From contig CAWFZT010000004.1 of NCBI GenBank assembly GCA_963820415.1, positions 186,001 to 250,000 on the forward strand: DNA of 64,000 nt, read 5' to 3'. Every line of letters begins with the position of its first letter. The first letter of the stretch is position 1. Positions 52,290-61,601 of the stretch are shown here, one piece after another. This DNA is from CAWFZT01 sp963820415 (GTDB taxonomy: Bacteria > Chloroflexota > Anaerolineae > Anaerolineales > Anaerolineaceae). A model generated the notes under the pieces. The model searched no databases. It saw nothing but the letters and a program-made list of their open reading frames with translations, and was not told the DNA's origin. Made by a program: the position numbers and the translations under genes.

Positions 52290-54089
52290 TCATTGCCCTT
52301 TCAACTTTGCCCGCACGTCATCGGGTGGAATATTCATTAAAACGACCAATTGGCGGACAACCTCAGCGAAGACCGGTGAAGCAACCAACGAGCCCCACAT
52401 ATTGGTCTTTGGTTTTTCCAGCCAGACATACACCAGAAATTGGGGATCATCGATAGGGCCCCAACCCACAAACGAGGCGTTGGTCAGGTTGGTGATGTAG
52501 CCAAGTTTTCCAACCGAAATTGAGGCAGTACCTGTTTTGCCGGCAATTCGGTAACCGTCAATGTGGGCATTCTGGTAAGATTTTGATTCGACGGATTGGG
52601 CCAGCATGTTCGTCAAATCGGTGGCGGTTTTGGAGGAAATTGGATTGCCCAGGGAGCGCAGCGGTCTGGCTTCTTGCTTGCCATTGGCGACGATGGCTTT
52701 CAAGATATGCGGCGCCATCATCTCACCGTGGTTTGCCACCGCTGAGATTGCCGAAGCTAGCTGGATAGGGGTAACGTTAACGCCCTGACCGTAAGCATTG
52801 GCGCCGAGGCTGAAGGGCGTCCAACCCGGCTGGCCAGGCAGAAGTACGGGCCAATCAACCTCTCCGCTCAGGTCGACGTTGGTCATGCGCCCAATCCCGA
52901 ACTTATCCAGGTAAGCGTAGAAATTCTTTTCACCGATCTGCGTCGCCACCCAGGCCAGGCAGACATTCAAGGATAATTGCATGCAGCCTTCCATGGTCTG
53001 CGGGCCGTGGGCGAGGAAGTCCCAGTTGGTAATGGTGATCCCACCAACTTCGATAGTCCCGCGGTCGAGGTAGACCGTATCCGGCGTGACTGTGCCGGTA
53101 TCCATGCCGGTCGCCATGGTGAGGACTTTGAACACCGATCCGGGTTCATACATCTGGCTGACTGCCCGGTCTGTTTCGGTGCCATTGTGGAAGGTCTTCT
53201 GGTAATCCCAATATTTATTGGGGTCCATACGAGGCGTGCTGGCCATGGCCAGAATCTCGCCTGTCTTTGGATCGAGAACGACGATAGTGCCGGAGTCGGA
53301 TTTCGTTTTGGCTACCGATTCATCCAGTACTTTTTCAACCATGGCCTGAATTTGTATATCGATAGTGAGGATCAGGCTGGCGCCAGGGGGAACATTAGGT
53401 AGCGTCTGCGCCTTATTAGGATCCAACGAATAATCAACGATCACAGGTTGTCCGGCCAATACATCGTTATAGTAAGCTTCAACGCCGTAAATACCCTGTC
53501 CAAGATCTCGATTGCCATCCCGGTCCAGAAACGTATAAGCGCCTACCAGGTTAGAGGCTAAAGAACCTTCGGGATAGCTCCGCTGTAAAATGGGCGTCCA
53601 AACCAATCCAAGCAGGCTTGGATACTCCTGATCTTTCTGTACTTTGCCAGCTTTTTTTTCGAGCGAAGTTTGCAGTGTTTGGAGTTTTTGGGCCTGTTCG
53701 GGTGTGATGGTGGTGCGAAGATCAATGTAAACGGCACTGTTTGCATCATATTTCGTGCTGGCTTTAGCGTAAACGTCGTTGTAATTCATTCCAGCCACGC
53801 TGGCAAGTGTGCTGGCAATTGTAACTGGACTGACCACATAACGCAAGTCGATACCGAGTTGGTACATCTCTTTATTGCCAGCCAGCATGTGGCCCCAACG
53901 GTCGTAGATATTTCCACGCTCGGGATAGAGGACGAGTTTGCCATCTTCGATCATTTTGCGAGTATCTTCACGCATGGCGCGAGTGTTAGCGCTGACCTGG
54001 ATGCGTACCAATTGAGCAACCAGCAAAGCCGCGATCAAAGATAGCGAAACTGCTATAAACCTGAAGCGTACGAAGGGTTCGCTTTTCAT
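52290..54089 (-). CDS. ftsI: Peptidoglycan D,D-transpeptidase FtsI (PBP2/3 class B)
   Basis: 599 residues with one N-terminal membrane helix (FIAVSLSLIAALLVAQLVRI), a pedestal domain (PERGNIYDRWGHMLAGNKEM), and a transpeptidase domain. The serine motif is SVFK (318-321), the SxN motif SLN (373-375), and KTGT (518-521), all intact. Cross-links septal peptidoglycan with FtsW. ATG overlaps the FtsL-like stop. Confidence 0.95.
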   Translation of the reverse strand: MKSEPFVRFRFIAVSLSLIAALLVAQLVRIQVSANTRAMREDTRKMIEDGKLVLYPERGNIYDRWGHMLAGNKEMYQLGIDLRYVVSPVTIASTLASVAGMNYNDVYAKASTKYDANSAVYIDLRTTITPEQAQKLQTLQTSLEKKAGKVQKDQEYPSLLGLVWTPILQRSYPEGSLASNLVGAYTFLDRDGNRDLGQGIYGVEAYYNDVLAGQPVIVDYSLDPNKAQTLPNVPPGASLILTIDIQIQAMVEKVLDESVAKTKSDSGTIVVLDPKTGEILAMASTPRMDPNKYWDYQKTFHNGTETDRAVSQMYEPGSVFKVLTMATGMDTGTVTPDTVYLDRGTIEVGGITITNWDFLAHGPQTMEGCMQLSLNVCLAWVATQIGEKNFYAYLDKFGIGRMTNVDLSGEVDWPVLLPGQPGWTPFSLGANAYGQGVNVTPIQLASAISAVANHGEMMAPHILKAIVANGKQEARPLRSLGNPISSKTATDLTNMLAQSVESKSYQNAHIDGYRIAGKTGTASISVGKLGYITNLTNASFVGWGPIDDPQFLVYVWLEKPKTNMWGSLVASPVFAEVVRQLVVLMNIPPDDVRAKLKGQ

Positions 54090-54559
54090 GGGATCCTCCT
54101 CGCTTGCATAGCGCTAAATTTCAATAAGCCCTGGAACAGGATTTCGGACAGCGAGCTGGTATATTCAGGGTTGATTGTCGGCTCCGAAAATTCCTCTGTC
54201 GCCGTTTGTGGGGCCAGAGAGGCTGTTTGTCGCCCTGAATAACCCGGTACCAGGATGTATTCTATATCGCTCGGATTGGCATAGTCGTAACCGAGGGCTT
54301 TAGCCCGTTCAAGCATGGCGGGATCGGCAGTCAGGTCGCCCAGTTGATTTCTTAGATCGGCGATGTCCTGCGCGATTACGACCTTATCCTGGTTCTTTGC
54401 CTGAATTTCGAATCCCTTGCTCATAGCCTGAGCGCTGATGCTCAGGTAAAGGCCAGCCACCAGCGAGACGACGATCACTCCCAACAAAAAAGTGGCGATC
54501 CATTTGAGCTGGTTTCGCCAGGGTGCCTGTTGGTAGGCTTGAATCAAGCTTTGAGTCAT
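54086..54559 (-). CDS. ftsL: FtsL-like septum protein
   Basis: 157 residues. Short cytoplasmic part, one membrane helix (WIATFLLGVIVVSLVAGLYL), then a coiled-coil (AKNQDKVVIAQDIADLRNQL), and a Thr/Ser-rich tail. Position between rsmH and ftsI and the topology fit FtsL, though the sequence is very divergent, as usual for this protein. Works with FtsQ in activating FtsW/FtsI, by analogy. Confidence 0.75.
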   Translation of the reverse strand: MTQSLIQAYQQAPWRNQLKWIATFLLGVIVVSLVAGLYLSISAQAMSKGFEIQAKNQDKVVIAQDIADLRNQLGDLTADPAMLERAKALGYDYANPSDIEYILVPGYSGRQTASLAPQTATEEFSEPTINPEYTSSLSEILFQGLLKFSAMQARRIP

Positions 54560-54615
54560 GCGTGGGTTACCTTTCTAAGTCCTTTTTTATTCGACTCTTG
54601 CAAAACTCATGCCAG

Positions 54616-55557
54616 TCAGCGCTTTTCAGCGATTCTCAGGTGAGCACTTCGCGCTCGGGGGTTGTCTAATTTTTCTTCTTCGGTTGCTACTATCGGATGA
54701 CGGGTAATATCAATAACGGAGGCTTTGTGTTGGCAGGTGCAATCTGGTTGTTCGGGTGGGCAAATGCAGTCTTTGCTTTCACGGCGGATAAATTGCTTAA
54801 CAATCCGATCCTCCAGAGAGTGGAAGCTGATAACTGCCAGCCTTCCTTCGGGAGCCAGGGCTTCGACCGCCAATGGAAGTACAGTTTCTATAGACTGCAA
54901 TTCCTGGTTGACAGCGATGCGCAGGGCCTGAAAGGTGCGGGTTGCCGGATGCAATCTGCCTCGTCTCCCGCCGGTCGCCCGGCTAACCACCTCGGCCAGT
55001 TCGTGGGTGGTGTGCAGCGGCCTGGCGGTTGCAATCGCTCGAGCGATTCGCCTGGATTGAGGCTCTTCGCCGTAGCGCCAGATCAGGTCTGCCAGATCAG
55101 CTTCCGGAAGGGTGTTGACCATTTCCTCGGCGGTTGTGGGCTGTCCGGGACCGAAGCGCATGTCCAGTGGGCCGTCGCTCAAGAAGGAAAAGCCTCTTTC
55201 CGGCCTGTCCAACTGGATGGAAGAAACCCCAAGGTCAAGCATGATCCCATTGACGTGCTGCCAACCCAGGCGGCGCATTTGCTCCAGAAGAGTGGCGTAG
55301 GAGGCCTGAACCAGAGTCACCCGAGGGTTAAAAACCGACAGGCGCTGGTTTGCGATTTCCAGCGCCTGGGGATCCAGATCAAGACCCAACAACCTTCCCT
55401 CGGGCTGACAGGCATCTAAGACCCCCCAGGCATGCCCTCCTGCGCCCACGGTGCCGTCTACATAAAGCCCTGGGCTAAAAGGGTGTAAAGCATGTATAAT
55501 TTGATGGTAAAGTACTGGTTGATGAAGTGGTTGATTTTGGCTATCTGCCTGCGTCAT
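54616..55557 (-). CDS. rsmH: 16S rRNA m4C1402 methyltransferase RsmH
   Basis: Methylates N4 of C1402 in 16S rRNA. From ATG 55557: HQPVLYHQIIHALHPFSPGL, motif I VDGTVGAGGHAWGVLDACQP, MLDLGVSSIQLDRPERGFSF, PLDMRFGPGQPTTAEEMVNT, and a C-terminal VISFHSLEDRIVKQFIRRES. About 313 residues, normal. The metal-like CICPPEQPDCTCQ near the C-terminus is family-typical. Two bases from the mraZ stop. Confidence 0.96.
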   Translation of the reverse strand: MTQADSQNQPLHQPVLYHQIIHALHPFSPGLYVDGTVGAGGHAWGVLDACQPEGRLLGLDLDPQALEIANQRLSVFNPRVTLVQASYATLLEQMRRLGWQHVNGIMLDLGVSSIQLDRPERGFSFLSDGPLDMRFGPGQPTTAEEMVNTLPEADLADLIWRYGEEPQSRRIARAIATARPLHTTHELAEVVSRATGGRRGRLHPATRTFQALRIAVNQELQSIETVLPLAVEALAPEGRLAVISFHSLEDRIVKQFIRRESKDCICPPEQPDCTCQHKASVIDITRHPIVATEEEKLDNPRARSAHLRIAEKR

Positions 55558-55559
55558 GG

Positions 55560-55997
55560 TTAATCTGTGGTGAGATCGAGAGCGGCATAACGCTGGTTGT
55601 TGAATTCCGGATTTTGATATTCGGCGTCCTGTTTGGCCCAAAGATCGGGCGACCAGATTTCGAAATAGTTGCCTGCACCCACAACTTCGGCAGCATTTGT
55701 AAGCAGGGCCGATTTACGCAGGAAAAGGGGAATCAGGATTCGGCCTGCCCGGTCAAATTCAATTTTTTCGGCGTGGGAGAAGATCAAACGCCTCAACTGG
55801 CGAGCGGCAGGATCGGTCAGGCTCATTTGGTTAATGCGGGTTGAAATCCTTTCGAAGGAGGTTCTGGGCAAAACGATCAGGTTCTGATCGAAACCCTGGG
55901 TGATATAAGCACCATCTTGCAGTTGTTCCCGATAGCTGGCTGGGATGGTCATGCGCCCCTTTTCATCTATGCTGTGTTGATGGTGACTGAGAAACAT
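55560..55997 (-). CDS. mraZ: Transcriptional regulator MraZ
   Basis: 145 residues with two AbrB-like repeats: SIDEKGRMTIPASYREQLQD and FSHAEKIEFDRAGRILIPLF. MraZ binds GTGG repeats in front of its own operon; such repeats lie upstream here. First gene of the dcw cluster. Confidence 0.96.
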   Translation of the reverse strand: MFLSHHQHSIDEKGRMTIPASYREQLQDGAYITQGFDQNLIVLPRTSFERISTRINQMSLTDPAARQLRRLIFSHAEKIEFDRAGRILIPLFLRKSALLTNAAEVVGAGNYFEIWSPDLWAKQDAEYQNPEFNNQRYAALDLTTD

Positions 55998-56048
55998 TTG
56001 TTCTACTCTCTTTATATATGTCGAACGTCGGATAACTCAGGCGTCTCA

Positions 56049-56083
56049 CCCACTTCTAACCACTTTTTACCACTTTCTAACAC
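56049..56083 (-). promoter_or_regulatory. MraZ operator repeats
   Basis: The minus strand has GTGGTAAAAA, GTGGTTAGAA and GTGGGTGAGA in a row at 10-base spacing (forward 56049-56079), preceded by a weaker TGTTAGAAA. These are the direct repeats bound by MraZ just downstream of the promoter. Confidence 0.85.
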
Positions 56084-56084
56084 T

Positions 56085-56113
56085 AGTATATACTACTTAC
56101 CAACAATATGCAA
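56085..56113 (-). promoter_or_regulatory. Promoter of the dcw cluster
   Basis: The minus strand reads TTGCAT (56108-56113), 17 bases, TATACT (56085-56090). The MraZ repeats begin at the predicted start, so binding would block initiation. Confidence 0.7.
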
Positions 56114-56191
56114 GAGTTTCTTGCGTTTTGTTAACCATCTGAAATCTTAAAATATTCACAATTTAATATTCATTAATCCCTAGAGGAGTCC

Positions 56192-57604
56192 ATGAGTGCT
56201 ACTTCCCAATCATACCGAGACCTGTTTGAAGGATTGGACGTGCAGGTGCCACTGCTGGATGGCAGCCAACGCCCTTATATCAACCTGGATAACGCTGCCT
56301 CTACCCCGGCGATGCTGGCCGTACGGCAGACTGTAGACGATTTTCTGGTTTACTACAGCAGCGTTCATCGTGGGACAGGTTTTAAAAGCCAGCTCTCCAC
56401 CCAGGCTTACGAACAGGCACGCCAAACGGTGCTGGGCTTTGTGGGGGCCAACCCGGATGAATATGTGTGTATCTTTGGAAAGAATGCGACGGAAGCAGCT
56501 AATAAGCTTGCCCGCCGCTGTCTGATCACTCCTCAGCGCAATGTAGTACTGGTCAGCCTCATGGAACATCACTCCAACGATTTACCCTGGCGTAATGTGG
56601 CCGAAGTGGTGCGGGTACAGGTCAATCCAGATGGATCCCTGGATGAAGTTGACTTTGACCGGAAGTTGGAAAAATACGCCAGTCGCCTGGCTCTGGTATC
56701 TATCTCCGGTGCCAGCAATGTCACCGGCACGATTAACCCAATTTACCGCCTGGCCAAGAAAACCCACGCCGCCGGCGTACAGATCGCCGTGGATTGTGCC
56801 CAACTGGCTCCTCACCGCCAGATACATATGGGAGCTCTGGATGAACAATCTCACCTGGATTACGTTATGCTCTCCGGACACAAGATGTACGCTCCCTTTG
56901 GGACCGGCGCTTTGATCGGGAGAAGAGATACTTTCGAGCGGGGTGAGCCGGATTTGCGCGGCGGGGGTGAGATCGAGATCGTCACTGTCGACCAGGTAGT
57001 ATGGAGTGAGCCTCCCGAACGTGACGAAGCCGGCAGTCCCAATACGGTCGGAGCTGTAGCCCTGGCGGCGGCCATTCGGCAACTCGAAAAAGTGGGCATG
57101 GACAACGTCGCCAGGCACGAGGCTGAACTGACTGAATACACTCTCGCCGGGTTGCGTAAAATAAATGGCATTCGTCTGTATGGGAACCCTGATCCGGCTA
57201 GCGCCGCCAGGCGCTTGGGGGTCATCCCGGTCGAGGTAGATGGGTTGTCACATTTTCTGGCCGCTGCCATCCTGGGCTATGAATTTGGCATCGGGGTCCG
57301 GCACGGTTGTTTTTGCGCTCATCCTTATTTACTGAATCTGATGGGAGTATCGGATGTAGAAGCTGGGCGTGTGCGTGAGAATATGTTGCAGAAAGACCGC
57401 CGGAAGATGCCTGGCCTGGTACGTATTTCGTTTGGCCTGTACAACGAGACCTCCGAGGTTGATGACCTGCTTGAGGCGCTTAAAAGAATTCTAAAAGGGC
57501 AATATTCAGGCAAATATCACCAGAAGAAAAGCTCGGGAGAATACTGGCCAGAAGGTTGGAAAATTAACTTGAGCGATTATTCTTTCATGAGGAGCATCCA
57601 ATGA
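56192..57604 (+). CDS. Class V aminotransferase, cysteine-desulfurase-like
   Basis: 470 residues, PLP enzyme. INLDNAASTPAMLAVRQTVD, SSVHRGTGFKSQLSTQAYEQ, LVSLMEHHSNDLPWRN, DCAQLAPHRQIHMG and the PLP-lysine motif LSGHKMYAPFGTGALIGRRD. A C-terminal GVRHGCFCAHPYLLNL has Cys where SufS-type enzymes keep a catalytic Cys. It could be a cysteine desulfurase or a related lyase. Starts AUG with GAGGAG nearby; overlaps the next gene by ATGA. Confidence 0.85.
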   Translation: MSATSQSYRDLFEGLDVQVPLLDGSQRPYINLDNAASTPAMLAVRQTVDDFLVYYSSVHRGTGFKSQLSTQAYEQARQTVLGFVGANPDEYVCIFGKNATEAANKLARRCLITPQRNVVLVSLMEHHSNDLPWRNVAEVVRVQVNPDGSLDEVDFDRKLEKYASRLALVSISGASNVTGTINPIYRLAKKTHAAGVQIAVDCAQLAPHRQIHMGALDEQSHLDYVMLSGHKMYAPFGTGALIGRRDTFERGEPDLRGGGEIEIVTVDQVVWSEPPERDEAGSPNTVGAVALAAAIRQLEKVGMDNVARHEAELTEYTLAGLRKINGIRLYGNPDPASAARRLGVIPVEVDGLSHFLAAAILGYEFGIGVRHGCFCAHPYLLNLMGVSDVEAGRVRENMLQKDRRKMPGLVRISFGLYNETSEVDDLLEALKRILKGQYSGKYHQKKSSGEYWPEGWKINLSDYSFMRSIQ

Positions 57605-58023
57605 AACCGCAATTATTAGCGCTTCTGACCGCCATTGCCTGGGGTGTAGGGGGATAATTTGAGAAGAAAGGTCTACAACTGGGGAACCTGGCCCCAGAAA
57701 TGGGCATCACTATCCGCACTGCTGTGGCCTTGATCATCCTTGGGGCAGTGAGCTTCCCACAGTGGAAAACGATCCCACAGGCGGGCTCGAAGGCGCTTCT
57801 TTATATGATAATCGGCGGCGGTGTGGTTGCCGGAGCGGTGGGTATGTTGGCCTATTATGCGGCCATCAAAGGCGCTCCGCTCACCAAGGTCATGCCGATT
57901 GCTTTTACCTCGCCTCTCTTCGGTGCGTTAATGGGACTGATATTCGAAGGTGAACCGCTCACCTTCAAGTCCGTGGCAGGATTGGTGTTGACTGTGAGCG
58001 GAATCGTTTTATTGACTATTTGA
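57601..58023 (+). CDS. EamA/DMT-type transporter (in-frame TAA at 57655)
   Basis: 140 residues if the TAA at 57655-57657 is ignored: MKPQLLALLTAIAWGVGG, stop, FEKKGLQLGNLAPEMGITIR, then helices LIIGGGVVAGAVGMLAYYAA and LTVSGIVLLTI. Four helices, SMR-like half transporter. The frame and hydrophobic pattern run across the stop; a Tyr or similar codon is expected there. Substrate unknown. Coupled to the aminotransferase, which may make or use what it moves. Confidence 0.7.
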
Positions 58024-58071
58024 TCGGCAAGTAGGTAGTAAAGGCGCTGCCTTTGCCTGCCTCGGAACTGA

Positions 58072-58452
58072 TTATAGCAAAAACGCAGTAATCAAACCAC
58101 CGGCAATGTACGCCAGCACCCACCAAAGGTAAGCAAGGCGGGTATACAGTCTCAAGCCAGGCGATATTGGCCGGTGGTTTTGTTTTTTCGCATATCGCCA
58201 GACTAGAACCGTGTCGACCAGCATACCTGTCAGTGCAGAGTATCCCAACAACCCGTGAAAAGTGAAAGGAATTTTCCTGGAACCGGCGATCATAAAAGCC
58301 GTTGCAGTGAAATCCAGAACAACCCCGATTGTCCGTGTGGTCAGGACAAAAGAGGTGAAGGTTTTATTGCGTTGTTCGCTGAACACCGAAATAGAATAGA
58401 ATATCAAGGCGAAAGTAACGATGATTGTGCCGGTTACCAGGATTGGATTCAA
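58072..58452 (-). CDS. Four-helix membrane protein (HsmA/TIGR03987-like)
   Basis: 126 residues with four hydrophobic helices: ILVTGTIIVTFALIFYSISV, FVLTTRTIGVVLDFTATAFM, HGLLGYSALTGMLVDTVLVW, and RLAYLWWVLAYIAGGLITAF. The order and motifs (FTFHGLLGYSAL) match the small HsmA-like family. Function unknown. A promoter is not evident. Confidence 0.65.
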   Translation of the reverse strand: MNPILVTGTIIVTFALIFYSISVFSEQRNKTFTSFVLTTRTIGVVLDFTATAFMIAGSRKIPFTFHGLLGYSALTGMLVDTVLVWRYAKKQNHRPISPGLRLYTRLAYLWWVLAYIAGGLITAFLL

Positions 58453-58698
58453 AGGTAGTCTCCTTAAATTTCCGAAAGTAAAGACTTTTCACGGGTGGTC
58501 CGGTTCATCCGAAAAATAAAATGTCTTGACATTCACCAGGTAATATTATATATTGGCATCTATAATTTGATATTCTAAATTCTATCCCCATCCTAGGGAG
58601 TCCTTTCAAAATAGGTTTATTGGGATTCACCGTGGAATGTTTTACCTCTCGGATTCCCAAAAAATCTCAAAATAAATTGTCGCCGGAAGGAGGCAGAG

Positions 58699-59334
58699 GT
58701 GATACAAAGACCGAGGTTGCTGATGGTGTTGAGCTCAATCTTCGGTGCCGGGTCGATACGTGTAGCTGCTGAAGAAGATGGAATCCCTGTGTGGGTATGG
58801 CCGGTCCTGATCCTGATGCTTGGTTTCCTGGTCTGGTGGTGGCTGCGGGAGCCGGCCGAAGAGGTTTCTACTCCTGTTCTGGCTGAACGGCCGGAGAATC
58901 CTCTCCCGCAGGTTTTGCCAGTTGTTGCACAAGCGCCCTCGGCGCCAGCCAGATTAGGAACGCTGGCTCACAAGGTATCGCGGAGACCGACCCCTCAGCC
59001 GGAAACCGCTAAGTCTCCTGCTCCGCCAGAGTTGGAGGAAAACCGAGATCAAAAACTGCCCGAAGTTCCGCCGATGGACGTGAAGCCTGACGACCTTACC
59101 ATTGTTGAGGGTATCGGTCCTAAGATCAACCAGGTGCTGCAAGCTGCCGGTATCCAGTCCCTTTCTCAGCTTTCGGGTAGCGAGGTCGCTCGTTTGAAGG
59201 AAATCCTCACTGCTGCCGGCATCAGGCTGGCCGATCCGACCACCTGGCCAGAACAGGCCAGGCTGGCAGCGGCGGGCGACCAGGAAACATTGAAGGCGCT
59301 CCAGGCCACCTTGAAAGGCGGGCGTAGAGTCTAA
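58699..59334 (+). CDS. Membrane-anchored helix-hairpin-helix protein
   Basis: 211 residues from a GTG 58699 (GGAAGGAGG site). One membrane helix (WVWPVLILMLGFLVWWWLRE), a Pro-rich linker, then a helix-hairpin-helix domain DDLTIVEGIGPKINQVLQAA and GIQSLSQLSGSEVARLKEIL (DUF4332-like). The GIGPK hairpin is the DNA- or protein-binding type. Role unknown. Confidence 0.75.
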   Translation: MIQRPRLLMVLSSIFGAGSIRVAAEEDGIPVWVWPVLILMLGFLVWWWLREPAEEVSTPVLAERPENPLPQVLPVVAQAPSAPARLGTLAHKVSRRPTPQPETAKSPAPPELEENRDQKLPEVPPMDVKPDDLTIVEGIGPKINQVLQAAGIQSLSQLSGSEVARLKEILTAAGIRLADPTTWPEQARLAAAGDQETLKALQATLKGGRRV

Positions 59335-59349
59335 TCTTCACACAGCAAA

Positions 59350-60612
59350 TTAAAGTTGGTTTAAGAATCTCATATACAATTGCAGGTTCCCTTGCATATT
59401 CCAGACAAAGATGTATACAATCAGCGCCAGAACGATGGCAAAAAGACCCCACGAAACGACCTTCCAGGCCAGTTTTTTTTCCAGCGCCGTTCGCTTTAAC
59501 GGATTATAGGCCGAAAGCAGGGACAGCGAACCTGAAAAGAGCGGGAGCATGGCTGGCAGCCAGTAAGAATCCGGCTTGGGGGCGATGAAAAATAACAGGT
59601 AAGTGGAATAGGGCACGATCCAGGTAAGAAACAACCTGTGCAAGAATTTATGTGTACCGATCAGGCAGCCGGCTACCAGCGAAAACCCGAGAAAGAACAG
59701 GAACCATTCCGGGGCGTACCAGTTTTCCAACGTCCATTTCCACCATTGCGGGCCTTTTTGGTAATATGTCCGTTCGTCGTGGAAGTAGCCTACAGAAAGC
59801 TCATGGCTTTTCTCCGTCTGGATGGTGATTAGTTTCACCCGCTGTGTCTGATAAAACAGGAACGGGTTGCAGACCAGGACGGTGGCGCTCATTAATAATA
59901 TAAACGCAAAAGCCCCAAACACGGCTTTTTTAAATGTAATCGTCTTGTTAACCAGGCCAGCGACCAGATAAGCTGGAATGGTAATAAAGAAAAAGAATCC
60001 CAACATTTTTATAGCAATCGCCAGCCCGCAAGTTACCGCGGCGATATAAAAGTATTTCCCCAATCGTAACCGGTCGCGCTCCAGAAAAAACAGGGTCAAG
60101 ACAATCGCCAGCAAGGTCATGGCGTCCGGATGCCACCAATTAAGGTTCTGGCTGACCACCGATGGGATGGCGAGTAGAAACGCAAACAACCCGGCCGAGC
60201 GCAACCAGCCTCTAAAGCGGGTCATTAAGAAGACCAGCAGGCCAGCCGAGATAATTATTGGCAGCACACTGACCAACTGGCGCAGCAGCAGTAGGTTAAG
60301 CTGGGTGTGGGCGGTAAAATTCGCCCCGTAAATCAACCGCACCGGCAGTAAAACCAGCATGGAATAAAAATAAAAAGGGTAACCGTAGTGGTAATCCCCG
60401 TAAATGATCAACCGCCACCAGGTTTCGTGGATGTCCTTCCCTGCGGTGAGCATGTGCACTACGTAAGGGTAGGTGATGGCTTCATCGTGAGACAGTTTCC
60501 CAAGCATGGCCTCGTCTGCCGCTCCTTTGGCATTAGGGAAGCAGAAAGCCAGGAAATATAACGCGCCTAGTATGGCGATGATCCAAAAATTCCGTTCTTG
60601 TTCAGGATCCAT
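59350..60612 (-). CDS. Membrane glycosyltransferase (PMT/GT39-like)
   Basis: 420 residues with about ten helices (FWIIAILGALYFLAFCFPNA, LLVFLMTRFRGWLRSAGLFA, MLGFFFFITIPAYLVAGLVN) and periplasmic loops. The first loop has KLSHDEAITYPYVVHML, the DE motif of ArnT/PMT enzymes that use lipid-linked sugars. The acceptor is unknown. Single gene facing the HhH protein. Confidence 0.75.
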   Translation of the reverse strand: MDPEQERNFWIIAILGALYFLAFCFPNAKGAADEAMLGKLSHDEAITYPYVVHMLTAGKDIHETWWRLIIYGDYHYGYPFYFYSMLVLLPVRLIYGANFTAHTQLNLLLLRQLVSVLPIIISAGLLVFLMTRFRGWLRSAGLFAFLLAIPSVVSQNLNWWHPDAMTLLAIVLTLFFLERDRLRLGKYFYIAAVTCGLAIAIKMLGFFFFITIPAYLVAGLVNKTITFKKAVFGAFAFILLMSATVLVCNPFLFYQTQRVKLITIQTEKSHELSVGYFHDERTYYQKGPQWWKWTLENWYAPEWFLFFLGFSLVAGCLIGTHKFLHRLFLTWIVPYSTYLLFFIAPKPDSYWLPAMLPLFSGSLSLLSAYNPLKRTALEKKLAWKVVSWGLFAIVLALIVYIFVWNMQGNLQLYMRFLNQL

Positions 60613-60664
60613 TCTGGAAAGGTCACCTGGGTTGTAAATGGGCTTTCCGCGAGATCAGTCCAGG

Positions 60665-61093
60665 TTACCCATGCTGTTTGACCCAGTTGCCGGCCCAAAG
60701 GTAAAGGAAATCCTGGTTTTGATAAACCCGGTAAGCTCCGTAGAGTGAGTATACCATCCCTGCCATGCTAGCGGCGATCCCCAGGATTAAAGTTAGAATC
60801 ATGACCGGCACGGCGATTAAGGTGCCAAGCCCAGGGGTGGCGAAGCTAAGGATGAAACCCAATGTCCAACTTCCACCAACCACCACCAGTTAAATGACAA
60901 ACAGGGCAGTTTGAAAGACCAGCGCCTGTTTGCTGTGGAAAGCTACCCAGGTGGATTTTTCCTTTTGGGTCATCCAGATGACCAGGACGCCGATAATTCC
61001 GCCGATTCCGGGTACGAAAAGATTGAGTAGAGCGCTGCCGTGGGCTGCCGTAGCCCAGTTGCGTTCATTTTCATCACGTACCGAAATAGTCAT
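60665..61093 (-). CDS. DUF4870 family membrane protein (in-frame TAA at 60890)
   Basis: From ATG 61093 (AGGAG site): WATAAHGSALLNLFVPGIGG, VIWMTQKEKSTWVAFHSKQA, then FVI, TAA (60890-60892), and LVVVGGSWTLGFILSFATPG in the same frame. The AFHSKQAL motif is the DUF4870 hallmark. Four helices; function unknown. The stop looks like one base change. Length across it, 142, is normal for the family. Confidence 0.75.
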
Positions 61094-61104
61094 AAGAAAA
61101 CTCC

Positions 61105-61476
61105 TTATTTGCTTTGAGCGCCGACCAGTATGATTCCGAGCACGATCAGCAGGGTCCCCAGCCACTTAACCGGCGAAATTGGTTCATGGAACAACAACCA
61201 GGCAGCAAATACCTGTACACCCACCACCGACAGCCCGGCGGTGATGGGATAGACGACATTGAGTGAGGTGTTCCGCAGCAGTAGGGTTAGCGTAATCACG
61301 GTGATAAAACCTGCCAGGTTGCCCACCACCTGCCAGGCGATGATCCCGTTCCAATTGGGACTCTGCGCCGAGAATTTGAAACTGGCATTGCTAATTACGT
61401 TGAATAGGAAATTCGCTAAGAAAAGGACGAAAGTCAACAGGGTGAGTTTTGCAGGGTTCGAAAAAAGGGAACTCAT
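61105..61476 (-). CDS. SMR/EamA-like small transporter
   Basis: 123 residues, four hydrophobic helices: LTLLTFVLFLANFLFNVISN, GIIAWQVVGNLAGFITVITL, VVYPITAGLSVVGVQVFAAW and LGTLLIVLGIILVGA. YPITAGLSVVGVQ and FHEPISPVKWLGTLLIVLGI match the EmrE/EamA half-transporter fold. It sits upstream of the DUF4870 gene on the same strand, 11 bases apart. Confidence 0.75.
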   Translation of the reverse strand: MSSLFSNPAKLTLLTFVLFLANFLFNVISNASFKFSAQSPNWNGIIAWQVVGNLAGFITVITLTLLLRNTSLNVVYPITAGLSVVGVQVFAAWLLFHEPISPVKWLGTLLIVLGIILVGAQSK

Positions 61477-61520
61477 TGGGTGAGCAAAATTTTAACACAT
61501 ATAGTTAATGATATTTCATA

Positions 61521-61566
61521 AAGGTTCGTGGGCGGCCCGTTGTATAATCGAGCGCCCACGAACCTT
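61521..61566. terminator. Bidirectional terminator
   Basis: A perfect 14-bp stem (AAGGTTCGTGGGCG with CGCCCACGAACCTT) and an 18-nt loop lie between the hydrolase gene and the transporter. It ends the hydrolase transcript on the minus strand. Confidence 0.8.
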
Positions 61567-61601
61567 TTGGTAATGGCTCACATGCTCAAATCACCGTGAG
61601 C

